A stretch of 64,000 bases of DNA from Hanstruepera flava (GCF_023634025.1 NZ_JALJCW010000003.1:62001-126000); one strand, 5' to 3'. Shown: positions 42,805 through 54,231, counted from the first letter of the stretch. Numbers and translations: made by a program. The notes: generated from the sequence alone by a model not told the origin.

Positions 42805-43971
42805 TTACACACAATTCTTCTGAAACGCCTTGTACCAGCGCTCCGGAACACTATTAGCACAGGCATCAAGATAATCTTGATGTGTGCAAGGTAATAACGT
42901 ATGTCTTTTTAATTTATTATTTATTTCCTCTAAAAAAGGTATTTCAATCCACCATCTTTCCGTTTTTACACTTTTATAAAAGATTAATTCTTGGTCATCT
43001 ACCAAAGTGATAAATTTCTTAAAGTTATTGTCATTTAAAAAATCGTCATCTTTAACTCGGTAATTAACACCTTCAATAAAATACCAAATCATTTGGGCTA
43101 TTAAACCTGATGTAATTTCATCGTCATTTGATGGTTTGTATTCATAAATACCAAAACTCGACACCTTGTTACTTATACCAGCATAACGCGAAATGGCACA
43201 AATTTCTTTTCCATCCAATCCATTTGGTGAGAATTTCTGCCTTAAGTTAACTTCAGAAGCTTTTAAGGCATTTAAATCTACACTAACAATATTGGCATCT
43301 CTTAAAACGGGTTCAACTATAGTAATATCGTTAGATACTTGGCCCAACCTATACGATTCAAAATACAACTTATCCATAAGGTCTATTTCTTCTTGCGAAT
43401 TAAAATAAGTTTGATACCCAATAGTTGCATAATTAAACAAATTGTAGGGTTGGTCTAAAATAACTTTCCCAACAAAACTATTATTCTTCATCGGTTTTGA
43501 TGAATCGCCCAAATCAAATCTAGAATCCACATTAACAATGTTAACCATGGGCATTAATGTATCGTAAGCACGATAGTTGGCATAAGTTAAATCTTGACTT
43601 CCACCTATTATAATAGGTATGATGTTCTTTTGAACTAAAATTGAAATGGTTGTCTTTAGAGCAAAATACGTGTCTTCAACCGATTCTCCTTTATTAATAT
43701 CGCCTAAATCGGCTATTGCTGTGTGCCAGTTTCCAGGAAACAATGCATATAGGGATTTTCTAATTTCATTTAAATTAAACTCCTCACCTATATAATTAAT
43801 ATCGTTCCTATTTTCAAGAACACCCAAAACAGCAATCTTAACATCGTCTATTTCTGGAATGCCATTTTGTTGTGAATGAATTTTTATTTTTTTACCCATT
43901 GTTTGTTGCGCCAATAATTCATTATGGGCAAGTACACTGTCTGGAACAGGTGACAAAAAATTAAAATTCAT
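42805..43971 (-). CDS. Arginase/formimidoylglutamase-fold protein with degenerate metal site
   Basis: 388 aa, longer than usual arginases (about 300-320). The family motifs can be lined up but key ligands are changed. GGDHS is GGSQD at 123-127 (His to Gln126); DAHxD is DSRFD at 149-153 (His to Arg151); SFDxD is SVDLN at 230-234 (Asp to Asn234). Asp149, Asp153 and Asp232 remain. With three of six manganese ligands lost, ordinary ureohydrolase activity is unlikely. The gene lies 9 bp downstream of topA and upstream of gldK. The role is unknown; a binding or structural function is possible. Automatic annotation would probably call it formimidoylglutamase. Confidence 0.8.
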   Translation of the reverse strand: MNFNFLSPVPDSVLAHNELLAQQTMGKKIKIHSQQNGIPEIDDVKIAVLGVLENRNDINYIGEEFNLNEIRKSLYALFPGNWHTAIADLGDINKGESVEDTYFALKTTISILVQKNIIPIIIGGSQDLTYANYRAYDTLMPMVNIVNVDSRFDLGDSSKPMKNNSFVGKVILDQPYNLFNYATIGYQTYFNSQEEIDLMDKLYFESYRLGQVSNDITIVEPVLRDANIVSVDLNALKASEVNLRQKFSPNGLDGKEICAISRYAGISNKVSSFGIYEYKPSNDDEITSGLIAQMIWYFIEGVNYRVKDDDFLNDNNFKKFITLVDDQELIFYKSVKTERWWIEIPFLEEINNKLKRHTLLPCTHQDYLDACANSVPERWYKAFQKNCV

Positions 43972-43980
43972 TTGGTATTA

Positions 43981-46467
43981 TTACTTTTTCTTGGTTGTTT
44001 TTTTCTTGGTCGCTTTCTTTTTTGGTGCGTTTTTTTCAATTATGGCTTTTACCTCTTCCAATGTCATATCAGACACATCTACAGTTTTCGGCAACTCAAC
44101 CTTTGTTTTCCCCTTAATAACATTATGCCTTCCCCAACGTGCCTTTTCTACACGAATGCCTTCATCTTCCCAACTGTGAATGAGTTTGTCTTTTTCTTTT
44201 TGAATCTTATCTTCTATTAATGTTACAATATCGTCCTCACTTAAGTTATCCCAATCATACTTTTTGTTGACATTAATAAACATATTGTTCCACTTAATAA
44301 ATGGACCGAAACGACCTTTACCTTTTTGTACAGGTAAATCTTGATACATATATATAGGTGCATCGGCTTTTTTCTTGGCTTCAATTAATTGAATAGCATC
44401 CTCAAGTTCAACACTCAAAGCATCCATACCTGCCGGTAATGAGACAAATTGTTTTCCAAATTTTACATACGGACCAAATCTACCGTTATTGACCTGCACT
44501 TCTTCTCCTTCATAAGTTCCTAAATCTTTAGGCAACTTAAACAAATCCATAGCCTCTTCGTATGTAATGGTGTTTAATTGTTGATCTGGAGACAAACTTG
44601 CAAACAATGGTTTCTCTTCTTCTTCGGCTGTTCCAATTTGAACCATTGGCCCAAACTTACCTAAACGCACACTAACCTGACGGCCTGTTTTAGGATCTGT
44701 GCCCAAAACACGCTCTCCAGACTCCCTATCGGCATTTTCTTGAACATCTTCAACTACTGGATGAAAATTTTTATAAAAGTCTTTCATCATTTTAGACCAA
44801 TCTACTTTGCCTTCAGCAATATCATCAAAATCTTCTTCAACTTTTGCTGTAAAGTTATAATCTAAAATCTGTTGAAAATGATTGACCAAGAAATCTGTAA
44901 CAATCATACCGATATCAGTTGGCACTAACTTCCCTTTGTCAGACCCAACTCTTTCGGTCAATTGTTTATCCTTAACAATTCCTTTTTTAAGTGTTAATTG
45001 CGAGTAGTTTCTTTCTACACCTTCAACAGTTCCCTTCTCAACATAATTTCTATTTTGAATGGTTGAAATAGTTGGCGCATAAGTTGATGGCCTACCAATA
45101 CCCAGCTCTTCTAACTTCTTAACCAACGAAGCCTCTGTATATCTAGCTGGAGGTCTCGTATATCGCTCGGTTGCTGTAATATATGTATTAAGAAGCGTTT
45201 CATTAACCTTCATAGCAGGCAGCATACCATCCTGTTCCGTATCTTCGTCATCTGTACCCTCAAGATATACTTTTAAAAATCCTTCAAACTTAATAACCTC
45301 TCCATTTGCAGTAAAGGTTTCATTATGTGTCGAAGCTCCTATCTTAACATTTGTACGCTCTAATTGTGCGTCACTCATTTGAGATGCGATAGCTCGTTTC
45401 CAAATTAAATCGTATAACCTGGCCTGGTCTCTGTCTGCACTCACCGATTGAGCCGAAAAATTTGTGGGTCTAATAGCCTCATGCGCTTCTTGAGCGCCTT
45501 TAGCTTTACCTTTATAATTTCGTGGCTTACTAAATTCAGAACCGTAGGTGTTTTTTATTTCTTCTTCGGCACCTTTTCTAGCCTCATCAGACAGATTCAC
45601 ACTATCTGTTCTCATATAAGTTATTAAACCAGCTTCGTACAAACGTTGCGCATTAGACATGGTTCTACTTACTGAAAACCCTAACTTCCTAGCTGCTTCC
45701 TGTTGTAGCGTTGACGTAGTAAATGGTGCAGCTGGCGATTTTTTGGCAGGCTTTTTCTGTAAGTCGTCTACTTTAAAAGTCGCATTAACATTAGCCTCTA
45801 AAAACTTATAAGCCTCTTCTTTTGTCGTTATGTTTTTTGGCAACTTAGCCTTAAATGACTGTCCTTCTTCATTTGAAAATTCGGCATCAATTCTATACGA
45901 CGCTTCTGGAGTAAAATCTTGAATTTCACGTTCGCGTTCTACTATTAGTCTTACGGAAACCGATTGCACACGACCAGCCGAAAGGCCTCCTTTAACTTTT
46001 CGCCATAAAACAGGAGATAATTCATAACCTACTATCCTATCTAATACACGACGTGCCTGTTGTGCATCCACCAAATCATAATCAATTCCTCTTGGGTTTT
46101 CAATCGCCTTTTGAATGGCCGATTTTGTAATCTCATGAAAAACAATACGCTTGGTCTTATTTTTATCTAAATCCAACGATTCTGCTAAATGCCAAGCAAT
46201 AGCCTCTCCCTCACGATCCTCATCACTGGCCAACCAAACCATTTCGGCTTTTTTCGCCAAATCTTTTAGTTTTTTTACAACAGCTTTCTTGTCTTTTGAA
46301 ACCTCGTATTTTGGTTTAAAATCGCCGTCAACATCTACGCCCAATTCTTTAGAAGGCAAGTCGGCTATATGTCCAAAACTGGATTCAACTTTAAAATCCT
46401 TTCCTAAAAATTTTTCTATTGTTTTGGCCTTGGCAGGCGACTCAACAATTACTAAATTCTTTGCCAT
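43981..46467 (-). CDS. topA: DNA topoisomerase I
   Basis: 828 aa. The TOPRIM domain starts VIVESPAKAKTIEKFLG and contains DEDREGEAIAWHL. The active-site Tyr is in GLITYMRTDS near residue 292. Several repeated C-terminal domains replace the zinc fingers of the E. coli enzyme (…VRLGKFGPMVQIG…, VNNGRFGPYVKFG, KGKGRFGPFIKWN). The protein ends in a Lys-rich tail (APKKKATKKKTTKKK). It relaxes negative supercoils in the cytoplasm. It is followed after 9 bp by the arginase-fold gene, so the two are probably cotranscribed. Confidence 0.97.
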   Translation of the reverse strand: MAKNLVIVESPAKAKTIEKFLGKDFKVESSFGHIADLPSKELGVDVDGDFKPKYEVSKDKKAVVKKLKDLAKKAEMVWLASDEDREGEAIAWHLAESLDLDKNKTKRIVFHEITKSAIQKAIENPRGIDYDLVDAQQARRVLDRIVGYELSPVLWRKVKGGLSAGRVQSVSVRLIVEREREIQDFTPEASYRIDAEFSNEEGQSFKAKLPKNITTKEEAYKFLEANVNATFKVDDLQKKPAKKSPAAPFTTSTLQQEAARKLGFSVSRTMSNAQRLYEAGLITYMRTDSVNLSDEARKGAEEEIKNTYGSEFSKPRNYKGKAKGAQEAHEAIRPTNFSAQSVSADRDQARLYDLIWKRAIASQMSDAQLERTNVKIGASTHNETFTANGEVIKFEGFLKVYLEGTDDEDTEQDGMLPAMKVNETLLNTYITATERYTRPPARYTEASLVKKLEELGIGRPSTYAPTISTIQNRNYVEKGTVEGVERNYSQLTLKKGIVKDKQLTERVGSDKGKLVPTDIGMIVTDFLVNHFQQILDYNFTAKVEEDFDDIAEGKVDWSKMMKDFYKNFHPVVEDVQENADRESGERVLGTDPKTGRQVSVRLGKFGPMVQIGTAEEEEKPLFASLSPDQQLNTITYEEAMDLFKLPKDLGTYEGEEVQVNNGRFGPYVKFGKQFVSLPAGMDALSVELEDAIQLIEAKKKADAPIYMYQDLPVQKGKGRFGPFIKWNNMFINVNKKYDWDNLSEDDIVTLIEDKIQKEKDKLIHSWEDEGIRVEKARWGRHNVIKGKTKVELPKTVDVSDMTLEEVKAIIEKNAPKKKATKKKTTKKK

Positions 46468-46564
46468 GTATCATTTTTTAAGGCTACAAATGTATGTGAA
46501 AAAAACGGTATGTTCCTAATTTTAAAATTTTCAGCGTTTTAAATTGACCTTTTACCAAACAAAA

Positions 46565-46600
46565 AAACCTGTGAATTTTAAATTGTAAAAACACAGGTTT
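46565..46600 (-). terminator. Terminator after the DUF-type membrane protein gene
   Basis: Arms AAACCTGTG and CACAGGTTT around an AT-rich loop, ending in seven T residues on the minus strand. It lies 25 bp behind the stop codon of the gene at 46626. Confidence 0.75.
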
Positions 46601-46625
46601 TAGTCTAAAAAGTTCTATCTGAAAA

Positions 46626-47399
46626 TTATTCCACTATATGATTTACTGTTTCCTCATCTTTAAAACCCACAACATTTTTATACACTAAATATGTTGGGTG
46701 GTAAACAAAAGCAGCAGTAAAAAATACACCTATACCACAAAGTAATGTGCCTACTATTTGGGCTAATAATGACGAAACTATAAGCAAGCCAAAAACCAAC
46801 CACCACTTTTTGTTTCCTAAAGCAAAGCTTCCTTTTACAATGTCCCCAACTGTTAAATCTGGATTATAAGCAAAAAACATTGTAAAGAAAGACATAGGCA
46901 CCATAACATAAATTAAAGGTAAGAAGCACAATAATGTAGCAAGAGTTGAAATAAAAACAGAAGCCAACATCAATACAAATAATTTACCTAAATACTTCCC
47001 TTTTATAAAATGAAAAAAGTCAGAGGTTAAAACATCTTCATCATGGTCCAATCGCTTCATAATTCTAAAAAAACCAGCTTGCAATGCAATGGTTACAACA
47101 CTTAATACTAAAGCACCTACTACTATTAAAATGATAAATAAAACTGAAAAGCCAGCAAATACTGCATTGTAGGCATCAGGATTATACTCTCCACTTTCAG
47201 CCTGGGCTATCATAATACCAATTAACGGAACATAAATAATAAGTATAAGAGGTAGCATAATTATCATTGAAAATATTTGCAATAAAAACCCTTGTATCCA
47301 AGTTTTTTTAAACAGATCAATAGAATCGCTAAAAATATTTCCAAAGTCTAAACTAGGAGCAGTTTGTATGCGTTCTAAAATTCGATTTAGTGAAGTCAT
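46626..47399 (-). CDS. Integral membrane protein of unknown function
   Basis: 257 aa with about six hydrophobic segments (near residues 34-58, 78-110, 140-165, 170-185, 198-225 and 225-240). It begins with a short soluble N-terminus (LNRILERIQTAPSLDFGNIFSDSIDLFKKTW) typical of a large uncharacterised Bacteroidota membrane family. Such proteins are often misnamed in databases. No enzyme motif is seen. The gene stands alone, with a terminator behind it and divergent from miaB. Confidence 0.75.
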   Translation of the reverse strand: MTSLNRILERIQTAPSLDFGNIFSDSIDLFKKTWIQGFLLQIFSMIIMLPLILIIYVPLIGIMIAQAESGEYNPDAYNAVFAGFSVLFIILIVVGALVLSVVTIALQAGFFRIMKRLDHDEDVLTSDFFHFIKGKYLGKLFVLMLASVFISTLATLLCFLPLIYVMVPMSFFTMFFAYNPDLTVGDIVKGSFALGNKKWWLVFGLLIVSSLLAQIVGTLLCGIGVFFTAAFVYHPTYLVYKNVVGFKDEETVNHIVE

Positions 47400-47481
47400 T
47401 TTATATGATTTTTGTTAGTGTTATTACTCAAAGTAAATACATATTAACAGTATAAACAAAAATATTTTTACTATATGACAC

Positions 47482-47514
47482 TTTGTCATTATGTTGAAAA
47501 TAATCGTAACTTTG
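47482..47514 (+). promoter_or_regulatory. Promoter of the miaB operon
   Basis: TTTG at 47482-47485 and TAACTTTG at 47507-47514 are separated by 21 bp, a close match to the Bacteroidota -33/-7 pattern. The start codon lies 80 bp downstream. Confidence 0.65.
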
Positions 47515-47594
47515 CATGCGCTTGAAATAACAGGCATGAATATTGACCATTTATTATTTTGAAATTTAAGATTCCCTAATTCGGGAAATTGATT

Positions 47595-49040
47595 ATGGAG
47601 AAGATTATAGACGAATCTATACAAGGCCAAAGCCTCAATTTAGAAGCAAAAAAGAATAATGACCGAAAGCTTTTTATAGAAAGTTACGGCTGCCAAATGA
47701 ATTTTAGTGATAGCGAAATTGTCGCTTCAATTCTTTCCAATGAAGGTTTTAATACGACTCAAAATCTCGAAGATGCCGATTTGGTATTAGTAAATACCTG
47801 CTCTATTCGTGACAAAGCCGAACAAACCGTTCGAAAGCGTTTAGAGAAATACAATGCCGTAAAAAAAATAAATCCTAAAATGAAAGTTGGTGTTTTAGGC
47901 TGTATGGCAGAGCGCCTAAAAAGCAAGTTTTTAGAGGAAGAGAAAATAGTTGATTTGGTTGTTGGACCTGACGCCTACAAAGATTTACCCAATTTATTGT
48001 CGGAAGTTGAAGATGGTCGCGATGCCATTAATGTTATCCTTTCAAAAGAAGAAACTTATGGCGACATATCTCCTGTACGTTTAAACACCAATGGTGTAAC
48101 AGCTTTTGTATCTATTACACGTGGTTGTGATAACATGTGTACGTTTTGTGTTGTACCCTTTACTCGTGGCCGCGAACGTAGTCGCGATCCGCAAAGTATT
48201 ATAGAGGAAGTAAACGATTTATGGAACAACGGTTACAAGGAAGTTACACTTTTAGGTCAGAATGTGGATAGCTACCTCTGGTATGGTGGTGGGCTGAAAA
48301 AAGATTTCGAAAAAGCTAGTGACCTTCAAAAAGCCACTGCGGTTAACTTTGCCAAACTATTGGATATGTGTGCACAAGCGCAACCAAAAATGCGTTTTCG
48401 TTTTTCAACATCCAACCCACAGGACATGACATTGGATGTAATTGAAACCATGGCAAGACACCAAAATATTTGTAATTACATACACCTACCTGTTCAAAGC
48501 GGTAGTAACCGGATTTTAAAAGCCATGAATCGTCAGCACACACGTGAAGAATATTTTAAACTTATTGACGATATAAGAACCATTATTCCAGATATTGCCT
48601 TAAGCCAAGATATGATTGCTGGTTTTCCAACAGAAACCGAAGAAGATCATCAAGACACCTTAAGCCTTATGGAATATGTAAAATATGATTTTGGATTTAT
48701 GTTTGCGTATTCTGAACGCCCAGGAACATTAGCCGAACGTAAATTAGATGATGATATTCCTGAACCCGTTAAAAAAAGACGCTTGCAGGAAATTATAGAT
48801 TTGCAACGTAAACACGGACACTTTAGAACGCAACAGCATGTAGGCAAAGTAGAAGAAGTTCTTATTGAAAAAGAATCTAAACGTTCTAATGCACATTGGT
48901 CAGGTAGAAATACACAAAACACGGTTGTAGTTTTTCCAAAGGAAAATTATAACGTAGGTGATTTTGTAAATGTAAAAATTACTGATTGTACCACTGCTAC
49001 ACTTATTGGTGAAGCTGTTGGGCTTTCTGAAAATAATTAA
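47595..49040 (+). CDS. miaB: tRNA methylthiotransferase MiaB
   Basis: 481 aa from ATG 47595 (a TTG two codons earlier is less likely). The N-terminal MTTase domain has three Cys for the second cluster ([22 protein letters not shown]). The radical-SAM core has CDNMCTFC in [20 protein letters not shown], and a TRAM domain closes the C-terminus. It adds the methylthio group to i6A37 in tRNAs reading UNN codons. It starts a long colinear run: sigma-54 activator, lptE, TPR gene, secG and then groESL. A good promoter lies at 47482-47514. Confidence 0.97.
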   Translation: MEKIIDESIQGQSLNLEAKKNNDRKLFIESYGCQMNFSDSEIVASILSNEGFNTTQNLEDADLVLVNTCSIRDKAEQTVRKRLEKYNAVKKINPKMKVGVLGCMAERLKSKFLEEEKIVDLVVGPDAYKDLPNLLSEVEDGRDAINVILSKEETYGDISPVRLNTNGVTAFVSITRGCDNMCTFCVVPFTRGRERSRDPQSIIEEVNDLWNNGYKEVTLLGQNVDSYLWYGGGLKKDFEKASDLQKATAVNFAKLLDMCAQAQPKMRFRFSTSNPQDMTLDVIETMARHQNICNYIHLPVQSGSNRILKAMNRQHTREEYFKLIDDIRTIIPDIALSQDMIAGFPTETEEDHQDTLSLMEYVKYDFGFMFAYSERPGTLAERKLDDDIPEPVKKRRLQEIIDLQRKHGHFRTQQHVGKVEEVLIEKESKRSNAHWSGRNTQNTVVVFPKENYNVGDFVNVKITDCTTATLIGEAVGLSENN

Positions 49041-49043
49041 ACT

Positions 49044-50312
49044 ATGGAATCCGTTCAAGCTATAAAACAACGATTTGGTATTATTGGTAACGACCCTAGT
49101 TTAAATCGTGCCATTGAAAAAGCCATTCAAGTGGCTCCAACTGATATTTCGGTACTAGTCACTGGAGAATCTGGTGTTGGTAAAGAAAGCATCCCTAAAA
49201 TAATACATCAATTATCGCACAGAAAACATGGTAAATATATTGCCGTTAACTGTGGTGCAATTCCAGAAGGGACTATTGACAGTGAATTATTTGGACATGA
49301 AAAAGGCGCTTTTACTGGAGCTACCCAAACCCGATCGGGTTATTTTGAGGTGGCTGATGGCGGTACTATCTTTCTTGATGAAGTAGGCGAATTACCATTA
49401 ACGACACAAGTTCGTTTGTTACGTGTACTTGAAAATGGTGAGTTTATAAAAGTAGGTTCCAGTAAGGTTCAAAAAACCAATGTACGTATTGTGGCAGCAA
49501 CAAACGTCAACATGTTTGAAGCCATTAAGAAAGAAAAATTTCGTGAGGATTTATATTACAGGTTGAGCACTGTAGAAATACACTTACCTGCACTTCGTGA
49601 GCGTAAAGATGATATTCATTTATTGTTCAGAAAGTTTGCAAGTGACTTTGCATTAAAATATAAAATGCCGACTATCAAGTTATCTGATGATGCCGTGAAT
49701 TTGTTGTTAAAGTATCGTTGGAGCGGCAACATCCGTCAGTTGCGAAATGTTGCCGAACAGATTTCGGTTTTAGAGCAAAATAGAATTATTAGTGCGTCAA
49801 CACTTCAAAGCTATTTACCCAATTCAGGAAGTAATTTGCCAGCAGTTATAAACAACTCTAAATCTGAAAGCGATTTTAGTAACGAACGTGAAATACTGTA
49901 CAAGGTACTTTTTGATATGAAAAGCGACCTTAACGATTTAAAAAAGTTGACTATGGAACTCATGAAAAGCGGAAATGCTTCCGAAGTTCAGAAACAAAAC
50001 GAAGGTCTTATTCAAAAAATATATGGTGATGACAATAGTGTAACTGAAGATGACGTTGAAGAATTGGAAGTACTTTCCATTCCTGAAAAATCATCAGAAA
50101 TTCAACATTCAAGCACACCAGAAGACACGCAAGATAAATATCACTTTGCCGAAGAGATTGAAGAAGAAGAAACCCTATCTTTACACGATAAGGAATTGGA
50201 GCTTATAAAAAAATCGCTTGAAAGGCATAATGGCAAGCGTAAATTGGCAGCTCAAGAGTTGGGTATCAGCGAACGCACCTTATATAGAAAAATTAAACAA
50301 TTTGACTTATAA
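49044..50312 (+). CDS. Sigma-54-dependent transcriptional activator
   Basis: 422 aa. There is no receiver or other sensor domain at the N-terminus; the AAA+ domain begins near residue 12. It has Walker A GESGVGKE, the sigma-54 contact loop GAFTGA, Walker B GGTIFLDEVGEL and the R-finger region YYRLSTVEIHLPALRERKDD. A long acidic linker (about 270-370) leads to a Fis-type HTH (KRKLAAQELGISERTLYRKI). It should remodel sigma-54 holoenzyme at -24/-12 promoters, one of which may be before groES (52235-52250). It lies 3 bp after miaB and 7 bp before lptE. Confidence 0.94.
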   Translation: MESVQAIKQRFGIIGNDPSLNRAIEKAIQVAPTDISVLVTGESGVGKESIPKIIHQLSHRKHGKYIAVNCGAIPEGTIDSELFGHEKGAFTGATQTRSGYFEVADGGTIFLDEVGELPLTTQVRLLRVLENGEFIKVGSSKVQKTNVRIVAATNVNMFEAIKKEKFREDLYYRLSTVEIHLPALRERKDDIHLLFRKFASDFALKYKMPTIKLSDDAVNLLLKYRWSGNIRQLRNVAEQISVLEQNRIISASTLQSYLPNSGSNLPAVINNSKSESDFSNEREILYKVLFDMKSDLNDLKKLTMELMKSGNASEVQKQNEGLIQKIYGDDNSVTEDDVEELEVLSIPEKSSEIQHSSTPEDTQDKYHFAEEIEEEETLSLHDKELELIKKSLERHNGKRKLAAQELGISERTLYRKIKQFDL

Positions 50313-50319
50313 AAAACCT

Positions 50320-50829
50320 ATGAAGTTTTTGAAATATATCGTACTAATAGTTGTAGCTGTTTCCCTTAATGGTTGTGCGGGAGGATATTCATTTACTGGA
50401 GCCTCAATATCATCAGATGTAAAATCGTTTCAAGTTAATTTCTTCCAGAACAATGCGCTGTTGGTAGAACCTGGATTAGATCGTGATTTTACAAATTCAT
50501 TAATCGACTTACTTTTAAATCAAACCAATTTAGATTTAGTAAAAAGTAATGGCCATTTAATTTACGAAGGCGAAATTACCGAATACCGCATCTCTCCCAC
50601 CACTGCAACTGCCGAAATTACAGCTGCCCAAAACCGATTGACCATGACTGTTAATGTTAGATTTTTCAATATGAAAAATGAAGAAGACAATTTTGAAAGT
50701 CGGTTTTCATTTTTTTACGATTATCCAGCAAGCGCACAATTAACAGGAGCCATTAGAGCAGCCGCTTACGAAGAAATTTTTGAGCGCCTAACGCAAGACA
50801 TCTTTAATGCTTCATTAGCTAAATGGTAA
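50320..50829 (+). CDS. lptE: LPS-assembly lipoprotein LptE
   Basis: 169 aa from ATG 50320; a frame open from 50218 overlaps the activator gene and has no signal peptide. The lipobox is SLNGCAGGYSF, with Cys near residue 19. The body shows the LptE (LptE-like, Bacteroidota type) pattern: SSDVKSFQVNFFQNNALLV, TNLDLVKSNGHLIYEGEIT, and VNVRFFNMKNEE. LptE is an outer-membrane lipoprotein that plugs LptD during lipopolysaccharide insertion. It lies between the sigma-54 activator and a TPR gene, 4 bp before the latter. Confidence 0.92.
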   Translation: MKFLKYIVLIVVAVSLNGCAGGYSFTGASISSDVKSFQVNFFQNNALLVEPGLDRDFTNSLIDLLLNQTNLDLVKSNGHLIYEGEITEYRISPTTATAEITAAQNRLTMTVNVRFFNMKNEEDNFESRFSFFYDYPASAQLTGAIRAAAYEEIFERLTQDIFNASLAKW

Positions 50830-50833
50830 AAAA

Positions 50834-51790
50834 ATGACTGCCACTCTGTTTTCTGAAATAATTCAAAACCCTCAAAAAATAACATCTGAATATACAGATG
50901 AGCTTTCAGATATTATTAGTCAGTTTCCTTATTTTCAGTCAGCTCGAGCAATTTATTTAAAAGCCTTAAAAAACAAGCAGAGTGTTAAATATAACCAAGA
51001 GTTAAAAACAACTGCTGCCCATACCACAGACCGTAGTATTTTATTCGATTTTATAACTTCAGAAGAATTCATTCAAAACGAAATTTCCCAATTCATTAAA
51101 CAGAACACCGAAAATGTTCGTGATTTGGATGTAACCATTGAAGATATTTCAGTTAATAAAAGTGTTCAAATTGACGATGCCCTTAAAGAGCAGATAAAAG
51201 ACACCCAAAATGTTCTCGACCCTGAATTATTTCAGCCTAAAGTAGACCGTAGAAAAATTGCCAATTTCAAATTGGACACCGAAGCTAAAATTGAGGAATC
51301 CACAGAGCCAGAACAAATTGAACCAAACGCTCCAGAAGTAGTTTTAAACTTGGGCGCTCCTTTACAATTTAGCCACGACGAAAAACATTCTTTTAATGAG
51401 TGGTTAAAGCTTACCAGCTTTAAACCTATTAACAGGGAAACAAAAAAGGAATCCGAAGAAAAGGCTCAAGTTGACATTACTGAAGAGAACCCAGCTTCCG
51501 ATTCGCGTGATAAAAAATTTGAATTAATTGATAGTTTTTTAAAGAAAACGCCAAAACTAAAACCTACCAAAGCTACAACAAAAAACATCAATCTGGCCGA
51601 GGAACAAATGATACAGCCAGAAGCTTTAATGACTGAAACTTTGGCACGAATTTATGTGGAGCAAAAGAACTATAAAAAAGCTATTCAATCTTATAAAATT
51701 TTAAGTTTGAAATATCCAGAAAAAAGTGGTTTCTTTGCAGACCAAATTAAAGCAGTAGAACAATTACAAGAACAAAATAATATAGAATAA
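50834..51790 (+). CDS. Cytoplasmic TPR-like protein of the lptE-secG cluster
   Basis: 318 aa, without signal peptide or membrane segment. The N-terminus (about 1-90) is helical (FSEIIQNPQKITSEYTDELSDIISQFPYFQSARA…), the middle is acidic and likely disordered, and the C-terminus (about 265-310) carries a TPR-type pair (MTETLARIYVEQKNYKKAIQSYKIL). Function unknown. The gene is found in the same place in flavobacterial genomes as far as I recall. Its stop overlaps the secG start by 1 base (TAATG). Confidence 0.8.
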   Translation: MTATLFSEIIQNPQKITSEYTDELSDIISQFPYFQSARAIYLKALKNKQSVKYNQELKTTAAHTTDRSILFDFITSEEFIQNEISQFIKQNTENVRDLDVTIEDISVNKSVQIDDALKEQIKDTQNVLDPELFQPKVDRRKIANFKLDTEAKIEESTEPEQIEPNAPEVVLNLGAPLQFSHDEKHSFNEWLKLTSFKPINRETKKESEEKAQVDITEENPASDSRDKKFELIDSFLKKTPKLKPTKATTKNINLAEEQMIQPEALMTETLARIYVEQKNYKKAIQSYKILSLKYPEKSGFFADQIKAVEQLQEQNNIE

Positions 51791-52143
51791 TGAGTACGTT
51801 TACAATATTTTTAGCCTTAATAGTTGTTGTAGCATTTTTATTAGTTGTAGTAATCATGGTACAAAACCCAAAAGGTGGTGGATTATCGTCTTCATTTGGA
51901 GGTGGTGGCACTCAACAGTTAGGTGGTGTAAAAAAGACTACAGACTTTTTAGACAAAAGTACTTGGACATTAGCAACGCTTATGCTAGTCTTAATTTTAC
52001 TTTCTAACGTTGCTATCAACAGAGGTTCTGGCAATGCTGAATCTAAAGCTATTGATGAAGTTAATACTGAACAACCTGCAGTTCCTACTACTACACCTGC
52101 CCAAACTGATAATGGTGGTGTAGCAAATGATTCTGCAAAGTAA
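51790..52143 (+). CDS. secG: Preprotein translocase subunit SecG
   Basis: 117 aa. It has two membrane helices (about 4-22 and 52-74) separated by the conserved loop VQNPKGGGLSSSFGGGG, which is the signature of SecG. The C-terminal tail (from about 78) is longer than in E. coli and is rich in Thr, Asn and acidic residues. SecG assists the SecYEG channel in the inner membrane. It shares one base with the TPR gene upstream and is followed by a strong terminator, so groESL has its own promoter. Confidence 0.95.
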   Translation: MSTFTIFLALIVVVAFLLVVVIMVQNPKGGGLSSSFGGGGTQQLGGVKKTTDFLDKSTWTLATLMLVLILLSNVAINRGSGNAESKAIDEVNTEQPAVPTTTPAQTDNGGVANDSAK

Positions 52144-52164
52144 TCCCAATTAAAAAACATTTTT

Positions 52165-52192
52165 AAAGCCAACTCACGAGTTGGCTTTTTTT
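52165..52192 (+). terminator. Terminator after secG
   Basis: Arms AAAGCCAACT and AGTTGGCTTT around a 4-base loop, followed by a T-run. It lies 21 bp after the secG stop codon and separates the miaB-secG run from groESL. Confidence 0.9.
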
Positions 52193-52234
52193 ATGCCATA
52201 AAACCAGTGGTGAAAATTTGTCAGTATAAGTCTA

Positions 52235-52250
52235 TTGGCACATTTTTGGC
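52235..52250 (+). promoter_or_regulatory. Sigma-54-like (-24/-12) promoter before groES
   Basis: TTGGCAC-N5-TGGC at 52235-52250 has the invariant GG (52237-52238) and GC (52249-52250) exactly 10 bp apart, as in RpoN promoters. One base differs from the TTGC part of the consensus. It lies about 50 bp before the groES ATG. No TAnnTTTG box was seen in the same gap. Confidence 0.5.
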
Positions 52251-52300
52251 TAATTCCTTATTCGTTAAAACAAGTTTAATTAATCAAAAACAATATAAAA

Positions 52301-52576
52301 ATGGCATTAAACATTAAACCATTAGCAGATAGAGTTCTTATAGAGCCTGTTGAAGCTGAAACTAAAACAGCATCTGGTATTATAATTCCTGACAACGCCA
52401 AAGAAAAACCGCAACAAGGAAACGTAATGGCTGTTGGTAAAGGAACAAAAGACGAACCAATGACCGTGAAAGTTGGTGACAAAGTTCTTTACGGAAAATA
52501 CGCTGGAACCGAGTTAAAGCTAGAAGGCAAAGACTATTTAATTATGCGAGAGAGTGACATTCTTGCAATTGTTTAA
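52301..52576 (+). CDS. groES: Co-chaperonin GroES
   Basis: 91 aa, normal length. It begins [28 protein letters not shown], the classic GroES start with the mobile loop ([15 protein letters not shown]), and has the [12 protein letters not shown] roof region. GroES caps the GroEL ring. The gene lies 23 bp before groEL and 157 bp behind secG, with a sigma-54-like promoter in the gap. Confidence 0.98.
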   Translation: MALNIKPLADRVLIEPVEAETKTASGIIIPDNAKEKPQQGNVMAVGKGTKDEPMTVKVGDKVLYGKYAGTELKLEGKDYLIMRESDILAIV

Positions 52577-52587
52577 TCATCATTTAA

Positions 52588-54231
<1,644 letters not shown>

